A stretch of 64,000 nt of DNA from assembly GCA_963678705.1 (NCBI GenBank), contig OY783210.1:11967331-12031330 (forward strand). The letters run 5' to 3'. Position numbers and translations under genes: made by a program. Below the pieces are notes generated by a model. It was given only the letters and a program-made list of their open reading frames with translations, made no database searches and was not told where the DNA came from. This document shows, one piece after another, positions 11,901 through 21,208 of the stretch. Numbering within the stretch: position 1 is the stretch's first letter; each line of letters begins with the position of its first letter. Source of the DNA: Panorpa germanica (lineage: Eukaryota; Arthropoda; Insecta; Mecoptera; Panorpidae).

Positions 11901-12545
11901 TGTCCACCATTTTAAATCCTCCATAAAACAGGAAAAGCGGGAAAGTTTAAATGATTCTACATCTAAATATTATTCACTCATTATTTTACATCACTATCAG
12001 AAACTACAGTAGTATTAACTTTCACTGCCCTCGACTAATAATTAGCATAATCATATACACAGATGCACGCCTCCTATTCTACGTGCTATTTCTCGGAAAT
12101 GATTAATCATACGAAAAAATGCATACAATCAAATTTGTAGATAATTTTATGCTCTACAACTTGTCTAATAAGTTAATATGACATTTAAAGCAAAGGAAAG
12201 AATATATCCACAAAACATCCTGTTCTTGTGCATATTAAGAATTGCGTACTCGAGATTCCTTGAGACTTTTGAGCTAACTTATAAAATGTCAAAACACAAA
12301 TGCATACAAGTTTATAGGTTATTTCATTTTATTCCGAGAATTATCCATTTTTCATATTAATGACTGTGGTATAAATGGTTTTACCATATGTGGTGACTTG
12401 GAGAGGTGATATGTAAGAAGTTCAAGATGTTCCCTTTAAACGAATTGCTTCTTGTATCTGTGGGTCTATGATCTTCACAAGTGTTTCTTAGCTCAACTAT
12501 ACTTAGTATAACTAGAAAAACAGAACTAACTAACAAGAACTTCAT
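8936..12545 (-). CDS. UDP-glycosyltransferase UGT-3 (complete, 7 exons, long first intron)
   Basis: Exons: 12545-12385, 10998-10269, 10183-10091, 10014-9882, 9810-9698, 9601-9495, 9209-8936, total 536 aa. Exon 1 is one codon longer than in UGT-1/2 and clearly diverged ([20 protein letters not shown], then SHHIW), but keeps the signal peptide and the SHH catalytic-His motif. Intron 1 is 1386 bp, against about 80-90 bp in the paralogues. The first 75 or so residues of exon 2 differ most ([23 protein letters not shown]), while the rest of exon 2 and all later exons are almost identical to UGT-2. The variable part lies in the N-terminal acceptor-binding half, so acceptor choice may differ while the UDP-sugar half is kept uniform. 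C-terminal helix and lysine tail are present. Confidence 0.9.
10999..12384. other. UGT-3 intron 1
   Basis: AT-rich intron. Small open frames are present but none has splice signals or recognisable content. I see no transposon with clear ends. Confidence 0.5.
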
Positions 12546-13453
12546 GGTGGGATGTTTAAAACAGACTGTAGTTTGAAGCTGGTGAAAGCAAGCGCACTTG
12601 ATTCCACGTTATCTCGTAACATTGCGAAAAAGGTCGAACTTCACATATTTATTCAAATTTATATTTTATCTACTTGTTAGTAACAATGACAATATCTTAT
12701 TTGAGATATTTTACAATGCTCAAATTCCTTAGATATAGAATTGTCTTTTCCGACGCAATTTAAACTTTTTACGCTACATTATATCATTTTACATTTTAAA
12801 TTAATATAATAGTAAAACATTTTGCATATATTTAATGACACTGTAACAAAATTATATCAAACTATCGTAAATAATAAAGCGTAGAGTTTTGGTAAGGAAA
12901 ATTACATTACATAACACAAATAAGTAAATCTCGCTTACATAAAATTTTACACGTCATTGAAGTAATATCCATATTTTGTGTTTAACCTAGGATTGAAAAA
13001 CAGTTGTAAATAACTGACGTTTGACGACCAATTTTACTCATCTCTTTCATTGTCGAAATGGCAATACATAACATAATATAAAAGTTGATATAGTAAAAAA
13101 GAGTTAGCAATTTGGTGAAGTGTCCTATTTTGTGACGTTTCTATCACTATTGCTCTTCAATTATAGTTCGCATCAACTTTATCTTCATTTCTATTCCTAC
13201 AGGTGGAGTGGTCTCGCCATTTATAGCCGATAAAATTTACATTTCATATGAACTACTGTGAGAAACAATGTATTCTTTCATGGCAAAGAAATAAACGCAT
13301 CTTCAATATGATAGCAAAGTGACTCCAAAATGTTTACTGGGATACTTGATACAGTTTTGTAAAAAATAAAACCTGACTCTTAAATCGGACAATAGCGAAT
13401 CAATCTAAAGATTGAGTCTAGCTAAAGATATTTTATTATATCCACAATCAAAA
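12546..13453. other. Spacer between UGT-3 and Gr-B
   Basis: AT-rich. It contains a family B MITE (about 13085-13341, separate entry). No gene is seen. Confidence 0.5.
13085..13341 (-). mobile_element. Family B MITE copy (B3)
   Basis: The right end CCAAAATGTTTACTGGG (to 13340) and the left inner end CAATTTGGTGAAGTG match the termini of B1 and B2. The outermost left bases are eroded. Its interior (GTTGATGCGAACTATAATTG when read on the minus strand) matches the element at about 18020-18449, so the two form one subfamily. Confidence 0.6.
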
Positions 13454-16400
13454 CTAAAGTTTTTCTTTCTTCACACTTCCCTGAGCTGCATTCATGTTTC
13501 CGAATTGGATAAGTATTACGATGTAAGATGTGACGGATCCAAATACCTAAAAAGTGATCTGCATTAAGAACACTTGTTTTAAAACAATTTACTTTATATA
13601 ATTTACCGAAAACAATAGTGCCATGTCCATACGAAAGAATCCACCAACGCCGGCTTGGTGGCCAGGTGATAACTGCAGCAGTTGTAGAGACCAAAGTTTT
13701 ACCTTGAAAAATACACTATATTATTTAAGACATTTGAGTTGCCACGATTTCAGACACAGTATTTTCTTATGGCTGTAAAACTGTTTATAGCAGGCATTTT
13801 TACTGCCTTTATAGTCCAATACAATGAGCTGAAAACACACATAAATAATACGTTTTGTTTTACTTGTTCATTTGTACATTTTAAATAAGTAAACCAAAAG
13901 TTTCTTCCGACATAACCTCCGCGTAAATTTACAGTGCTTAAAAGAAGCACGTTTTTGTTTTTTTCGTAATATCTTCGTTTCTATTTATTCTATGACTACA
14001 AACAGTATATAACAAAAGATCACGATTGTTCGGCGGCGACTTATACTGAAAAGTGGTTATAAGATAAATCTATAATACGATAATGAATTTTATCCTATCC
14101 GTTTCAATATACTTTATAGAAAAATAAGTGAGTCAGTGCTTTTTAGTTATATCAGCAGTTTATACCCCACAACTTGTTTTAAGTATGAGTCGCCGTCGAA
14201 CTCTAGTAATTTGAACTATAATAAACTTTACTTCAAGAAAGGTTCTCTACAAGCAATAGTTTTGAAGGAAACTTATCACAATGTCTAGTGTGTTGAGGCA
14301 TTCATACTAAACATATAACCCAAGAAAGTGTTCTTTTTTAACATTGTAAAAAAAAGGGCTTGTGTCCTATGTCTTAATTTCTATAAAAGTCTTTTATATA
14401 TTGATAAAGTCGATAAATTATATGTCCTTAGATATTAACAATAAAAAAGTAATTTTGTCTCTTTAATTATTAAAGGAATTCAATGATGTAGAACATTTCA
14501 ACATGTGACCTCACATTTATGTTGCTATCAGCTTTATACAACAGAGCGTAAAAGAGATATATTCCTGACAGAACTCTGACAAGTTTACAGGTTACCAACC
14601 TTACGGCTCATAAATATCTGCTATATGTATTTATACAATAAAATTTCAATATTGTTTCTGCCGTGCCATGGTTAAATAAAATAAAAACTTCTTATTCTTT
14701 GCTAAATAACGCATACGTGCTAGATACACAGGATTACCAACAGCTACAAAACCCAGTAAACATTTTGGAGTAAATTCGACTTAATTTCTATTACATATCA
14801 TGAATTTTTTGTCTGGAACGTGTTCGTTTTCTATTCAGTCGTTCATAGGAAAGGTCCTTTTTATGAGCTACAGACATTGCAACGACGGTTCACTGCTGAA
14901 TTAAAAGCGGAGTAGGTTTATGATTTATGACCGGATAATAAAAATATACCCATGTGGGAAAGAAACAGAAATACTTAATGAATGATGTTGGAAAAAGAAA
15001 GAATATTATTATGAAAAACTAACACAAAATCTGTGACAGGTAGAGAACTTGTAAAGCGTTAGAATAGAATTGTACGAGTGACTCGAACTTCACCAAATAG
15101 GACACTTCACCAAATTGTTTACTGGGAACATTGCCACAGCATTGACCTATCCTATCCATAATTATGGCCGATCATTTCTAGCGCTAGAACTACAATTCGA
15201 ATTTTTAATTGTTATGTCTCCGTCAACATTTAGATATTTAATACAATAAACACGCCAATACACATTTATTAACATCAATTTCAGTCAACAATTGAAAAAT
15301 CGACCATTAAAAAATGAGGACACATGTCGGTAGAAACTTTTCGTCTTTTTATTTAGAAAGTTAAAATAAAAATGAAAACCAAGAGGAACCATTTTAACAA
15401 GTTATTAATCAAATTCTAATTGTGAATAAGCATAAAATTGCATATGATAAACAGAGTATTTTTTATACATTTTTCAATTAAAACTTACCGCATTTTTAAA
15501 TTGAGATTCATATCTGGATCGAATCATGTGCATAAAATGAGCAGTTAAAGCAGCTTCTGTGTTCATAGATTGATAACTATCGGCCAGAAGAATTAACCCA
15601 GATGCAGAGTATAAAATATTGGTCAGTACAAATATGAAAATAATTAAAAGATCTATGCTTAATGGAGGAAACATCATTGATAAGAAATAGCCATTTGAAA
15701 CTATATCCACAATTGCCTCCAATATAAACAGGCCAATCTAGATTTATAAATAATAATGTATTAATAAATCAATAATTAAAATCTTAATTGAATAATGAGA
15801 ATAAGTGAAGAATAGATTCTTACTTACTGCAGCACTGTAACACTGATTTATAGCTACGAATGTTTCAATCAATTTGGTATAGATGGCACGCAAAGCTTCT
15901 ATTGTAGCCAACTGATTAGAATTTTCCGTTAAACTTACTGATGATTTCTAAAAATTAATATTATTAAAAAATTAGTTTTTTAAGAAGCATATTCAAGCAA
16001 ACACTAATGTAATTTTTTACTTAACGTTGCGTTTAATTATTTTTTATTTTAATTGGCATTAATAGTTATTCGTCATAAGAACCATCATAATTAAAATTAT
16101 TTGTAATTAATAATTGTATTTAATTTTTGGACAGGTTTAGCTAGTTAAATATAATTTTTTTAGAATGTTTTTTCACAAATGTAAAATATATTTAAAGTTA
16201 TTCACACTAACTGGCTTCAAACAAGGCAACTTATCAATCTTATCACCTTTCGTATCGGTTGTAAAGTTCATTAGCGAGACACCTAAGACAATTAATTATA
16301 AGATTTAGAGAAAACAACTGAAAAAGTCAGTTAAGTTCTTAGAGCATATATATCTCAGAGATATATATGGAGAGTGAATAGCCTATATTTTCTATATTAA

Positions 16401-17686
16401 ACGTGTGACCAAAATGTGTGCGAGAGAGAAAGGTATATGTTCCTATTTGTTCTCTTTCGACATGCGTCGAAAGTGACAGCTGTCTAGATATAATATATAT
16501 TAATATTCTATTAAGATATAATAAATATTAAATATGTAAAGAAATTATATTTCTTTAGTTGGTACAAAGCTCGTCTGTCGATAAAACAGTGACCGTTCAG
16601 TGAAAACATATATTCATGCATGCCATAGATGTCGCTGTAGGGATTTATTAAATTTATATTTATACATAATTCATTTATATTTATACATATCTACATTATT
16701 CTACATCAATATAATGTCATATTTAACAACTGTCACATATTATATCTAGACAACTCTGACTTGACAACTGTCACTTTCGACGCATGCGCATAGAGAACAA
16801 CTGGAAACATATACCTTTCTCTCTTCATATATATATGGTCTAAGGTTAAGTTACAAGCATTCCAGCGATATTCCACAAGTTTATCTGCGTTATAACTTTG
16901 TTTGTGCGATTGTATTTAAATTTTATAAGATACAGAGTACAATTTTAGATATAACTGCATACTGCTACTTAAAATTTTGATATTTCAAGATGTCTCACTA
17001 ATGAACTGAACGATCGAATTATGTGTACCTTATATTATTTTTATACTTACATCATTATCACTTAGACTTTCACCAAATGTCTTTAAAAGTTGATTGATCC
17101 AAATAAATCGTTGTTTTAAAATAAATAAAAAAACACTAATTTGGAAAATCATTGCCCTGGCAACAGCAAGTGAATAGTTTAAAGAAAATGACATTTCAAA
17201 AATAAATAAGAAACCCACGAAATAATAATAATACGTAACTACAATTGGTGTTGTTAAAAGAATAAAGAAAATCATAAAAACCATTTTGTAGACAAACACT
17301 GTAGTTGATTTGTTATTAACAATAATATTTAAAAGATGAAAATCTCTTAAAAACATTTTATCAATGTCTTTTATACTTTCCAAAACTCTTGCAATTTTAC
17401 TTCGGTTGATATATTCCAATAAAATAATAGCTACCGTTATTGAGAAAGTAAATACAGACCATGTAGCGGAAGTTAAAGTAGCTACGATATAAGGATCTTT
17501 ATTCATTTCATCATCTTTAAATAATTGTAGAAAAAAGTTCACTGAAATATATAAATAAGTCAAGAAAAGAATACAACTCCCAATTAATGAAATCCAGGAG
17601 ACCTTTTTGTCAAATAAAGCAAGTCGTACGAAGCTGCGGAAAACATTTAACGGCCTCAAAGAAGATTCTAGGAGAAGTTCAGACAT
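13454..17686 (-). CDS. Gustatory receptor Gr-B (complete, 5 exons)
   Basis: Exons: 17686-17051 (212 codons), 15947-15828 (40), 15737-15489 (83), 13702-13607 (32), 13546-13454 (30 plus stop). All junctions are phase 0 with GT-AG sites, giving 397 aa, a normal insect Gr length. Exon 1 starts MSELLLESSLRPLNVFRSF and holds the first transmembrane segments. Exon 3 contains SMNTEAALTAHFMHMIRSRY. Exon 4 ends GGFFRMDMALLFS. Exon 5 starts VFGSVTSYIVILIQF, the hallmark Gr C-terminal motif in the last helix. The product should be a seven-pass, inverted-topology ligand-gated cation channel in taste neurons. Exon 4 carries two more codons than Gr-C and a diverged middle (LLQLSPGHQAGVGG), so a slightly different splice form or local decay is possible. 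An upstream AG after a pyrimidine tract near 17708 suggests a 5'UTR intron. The ligand is unknown. Confidence 0.87.
14356..15330 (+). mobile_element. Family A MITE copy A1 (in Gr-B intron 3, interrupted by B1)
   Basis: Terminal inverted repeats GGGCTTGTGTCC on the left and GGACACATGTC on the right. The interior is shared with copies at 18897, 20652, 22931, 39391 and 49538, for example CATCAATTTCAGTCAACAAT near the right end. The copy is split by B1 at 14752-15126. No coding capacity is seen, so it is a non-autonomous DNA element of unassigned superfamily. Confidence 0.8.
14752..15126 (-). mobile_element. Family B MITE copy B1, nested in A1
   Basis: Termini CCCAGTAAACATTTTGG and CCAAATTGTTTACTGGG form inverted repeats. 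The flanks are AA on both sides, consistent with a 2-bp duplication. Copies A2 (about 19303) and A6 (about 49972) read CTACAAAACATTACC across the same site without the insert, which proves the insertion. It is about 375 bp, and an internally longer relative B2 lies at 47257-48166. Confidence 0.82.
16423..16824. repeat. Inverted-repeat element in Gr-B intron 1
   Basis: Left arm (about 16423-16500) and right arm (about 16736-16824) are imperfect reverse complements. Both carry AGAGAAAGGTATATGTT, TTGTTCTCT, GCGTCGAAAGTGACAG and CTAGATATAATA. The left arm also holds the short palindrome TCGACATGCGTCGA. The central 235 bp is AT-rich. The structure fits a MITE with long terminal repeats, but I cannot place its outer ends or target duplication. 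Confidence 0.65.
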
Positions 17687-18896
17687 TTCTATTGTGATCC
17701 AATTTTCTGAAAATGAATATTGTCTCAACACGAGTGAATATCTATAACAGTATTCTACACATTGAAGAAATAGGCTACACAGGTAGAAAATGGGCTTACA
17801 AAGCAGTTTCAAGCTTCCTAGCTTACTACAATCTAATTCCAAAGTTCATTAACTACCTCTCACGTAGAAATTGTAACGTGTGTGCAAGATTAAATTTGCT
17901 AGCGTGCTACAAGCGATACATTTCTACCTGTGGTAGAATTAGAACCTCAAATATTCAATAATTTTTTAAAAAGTTGCAATATTATTATTATATTCCTTTA
18001 ATCATTAGAGACATTAAAGGTTATAAGAACTAAATTGTCCCGTGACGTCACGTGCGGATCTACCGTTTTCACTTCTATGAAGTGGTTTCTCTTTTATACA
18101 ACAGTTTGACGTATTACTGGATTGTTATGCATCTCTTTTACACTTTGTTGTATAACAGAAATGGCAATTCATAGAAGGAAAAGATTAAGAATCAGCTCAT
18201 TAAACATTTTGCAATCACTTTGCCATCATGTAGAAGATGCGTATGACTTTATTGTCATGAAAGACTTCATTTACAGTTTAGTTTCTGGCAGTCGTTTATA
18301 TGAAATGTCTATTTTATCGGCTACAAATGAAGAAACTACTCCACCTATCGGAATACAAGTGAAAATAAAGTTGATGCGAACTATAATTGAAGTGCAATAG
18401 TGACAGAAACGTCACAAAACAGGTCACTGCACCAAATTATTTACTGGGAGATAAGTTACTTATTTTTATAATTACTTTGATTGTTAATATATCCTATAAC
18501 AATAATATTGCGACTTATTAATAAGTAATTGGGCATTTTGTACGAATCAATATATAATACAGTTTTGGTTCATAAGCCTAATATGTAGAATAAAGAGAAA
18601 ATTACATTACATTTATATAGTAGAAACATTCTTCCAAATAATAAATGTATTACTTTTAATATCTATGTACTAAATTCTTACCAATTTTTTACAAATTTTC
18701 GTTTTACATTGAATCCAGCTTCGTATGTTTCTGTGTTAAAACTAACATCATACTAAATAACCTTATTTAAATAAGCCGCAAAATCAATTAGGAAAATAGA
18801 TTTTTTAAATTAGTAATCGAATGAATATTTATTATCAAACAAGCAATATTGTAAGTGCTTTTCTTTTTACACTACAAAGTAAGGTTTAGTTCAAAT
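17687..18896. other. Gr-B upstream region
   Basis: 5' flank of Gr-B. Apart from the likely 5'UTR acceptor near 17708 and a family B copy (about 18020-18449), I see only AT-rich sequence. Confidence 0.45.
18020..18449 (+). mobile_element. Family B MITE copy (B4)
   Basis: The right end CACCAAATTATTTACTGGG matches the B termini. The left end is less clear, starting near a GTGACGTCACGTG palindrome at about 18040. The interior is collinear with B3 (GTTGATGCGAACTATAATTG). A 92-codon open frame at 18122-18400 lies wholly inside the repeat and has the broken equivalent in B3, so I do not call it a gene. Confidence 0.6.
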
Positions 18897-19529
18897 GGGC
18901 TTGTGTCCTATGTCTTAATTTCTATAAAAGTGTACTATATATTGATAAAGTGGGTTACTAGAACCTCAAATGTTCAATTATGTTTTAATAACCCGTTATA
19001 TGTTAGGAGATATTATCAATTAAAAAAGTCATTTTGTCTCTTTAATTATTAAAGGGATTCAATGTTGTTCACATTCCAAGTGCATGTGACATCACAATCC
19101 TTGTGTAAGGTTACCAGCCTTACAGCTCATAAATGTCTGCTATATGTATTTATATATCAAAATATCAAATATTATTTACAGCTATTTCAAGGAACAATAA
19201 AATTCTAATATTATGTCTGCCGTAACATTGTTAAATAAAATATAAACTTATTATTCTTTGATTTGAATTGTTTTTTACGACTACCAACAGTTACAAAACA
19301 TTACCACAGCACTGACCTACTCAACAAATAACTGACGTTAAAATGCATTTCACGTCATAGAAATATGGCCGACCATTTCTAGCGCTAAAACTACAATTCA
19401 AACTTTTAATTGCTATATCTCCGTCAATATTTAGATATTTAATAAAACAGACATACCAATACACATTTATTAACATCAATTTCTATCAACAATTGAAAAA
19501 TCAACCACTAAAAAATGAGGACACAGCAC
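18897..19529 (+). mobile_element. Family A MITE copy A2
   Basis: Starts GGGCTTGTGTCCTATGTCTT and ends with a GAGGACACAG version of the right terminus. It keeps the empty B1 target site at about 19303 and the empty site for the TA-flanked MITE near 19464. About 630 bp and non-coding. Confidence 0.78.
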
Positions 19530-20651
19530 CATAGATGGAATCATAAACCTGACATTGACACTGACACGAGGCTTCTAATTAATGATGCTAATAAACTTTT
19601 ATTTTAATCGGGGCAATTTGCAATCTAAAATAAGTCTTACACAATGTAAATATTTGTTACGATATTGAAATATTAAATCCACTGTAGTGATTCACTTTCT
19701 CGTGATTAGGTAGTGAACCATAACTAAATTTATATAAAACTGCACTGTATATTAATAAAGTTTCCTATCAAAGCCCTAAATATGTAATTATTTTTATTTA
19801 ATTTGCAATATTATAGAAGTTATTGATGATTGAAATACGTTTGAACAAAACGTATGTTATGTTGCCATCAAATCAGGCGTAATATTTTAATATAAAACTA
19901 TAATCGTGTTATTTGTCTTGAGATGAATTCAGGCGTCGTGTATCAATAATAAAAATATTATTTCTCAGTTATTTCATATATGTATTTATATCATTCTTTT
20001 CTTTATTAATTAAATATAATACATTAGTTATTATTAATTATGTAGTTATAGATATACATAAAATCAGTACAAACAATGTTGCACTTCATTTTATTTGATT
20101 GTTTTTGTAAGTTTTATAACAAAGTATTGTACTTTGAATGTAAACACACAATTATATTTGATTATAGTCTTAACTTTATTTATGAAGACTTGCTTTTGTC
20201 AAACATATTGTTGAACTGTATGAGAATTACAATGTATGATATCAAAGCTCCAAGCATCTGAAAATTTTATGATTGATTAATGTAGGTAATATCCATATTA
20301 AGAACGCTCGTGGAACTATCTTACGTAGTGCAAAAAATAGATTATTAGGCCGATATATAGATTATACTTTACAACACTCTACATCCGATCTGTATCGTTT
20401 TCTTCTCTCACCGTTTCTACCACAATGTAACAATAAACACAAAGGATAGCCTTGGAACTGCTCACGTTATCTACGGGTATGTATGTATCACAGTATGATT
20501 CTAAACTAGGTAACATATCACTATATAAGTTCGTACGATGACATATAGATGGCGCCACTATCGACAAATCTATCTTATTTTTAGATAACACCAACCTTCG
20601 ATACCACCACCGATACCACCACCAACGATATGTATTAAAATTTTATAATAT
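19530..20651. other. AT-rich stretch downstream of Gr-C
   Basis: The final Gr-C exon would be expected here but was not found. About 20598-20626 has short CGATACCACCAC-type repeats. No gene is supported. Confidence 0.4.
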
Positions 20652-21087
20652 GACAGAGCGTAAAAGAGATATATTCTTGACAGAACTCTGACAAGTTTAC
20701 AAGTTACCAACCTTACAGCTCATAAATCTCTGCTATATGTATTTATATATCAAAATATCAAATATTATTTACAGCTATTTCAAGAAACAATAAAATTCTA
20801 ATATTATGTCTGCCGTAACAGGGTTAAATAAAATAAAAATCTATTATTATTTGACTTGACTTGATTATTTCCACCTACTCAACAAATAACTGACGTTAAA
20901 ATGCATTTCACGTCATACAAATGGCCGACCATTTCTAGCGCTAAAACTACTATTCAAATTTTTAATTGCTATATCTCCGTCAACATTTAGATATTTAATA
21001 AAATAGACACGCCAATACACAATTATTAACATCAATTTCAATCAACAATTGAAAAATCGACCACTAAAAAATGGGGACACAAGCCCA
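20652..21087 (+). mobile_element. Family A MITE copy A3, left end missing
   Basis: Matches A1/A2 from ACAGAGCGTAAAAGAGATAT to the right terminus GGGGACACAAGCCCA. About 230 bp of the left part is missing. It lies directly downstream of Gr-C exon 4, where the missing exon 5 should be. Confidence 0.75.
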
Positions 21088-21208
21088 AGAAAAGGGTTGT
21101 ATGGTAGTGGGAGAATATAAGATTTTATGAGATCACTACGCAAGATATTTCATTCTTCAAAAGACAATGACATTTGAAACAGCGTGCATGTATAATTACT
21201 TAATTTAC

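Noticed and set aside
18122-18400. 92-codon open frame on the plus strand
   Set aside because: It lies wholly inside a family B MITE copy, and the matching stretch of B3 is broken. Treated as repeat sequence.
20379-20594. 71-codon minus-strand frame considered as the missing Gr-C exon
   Set aside because: It has no TYhhhhhQF motif, no transmembrane pattern and no suitable acceptor.
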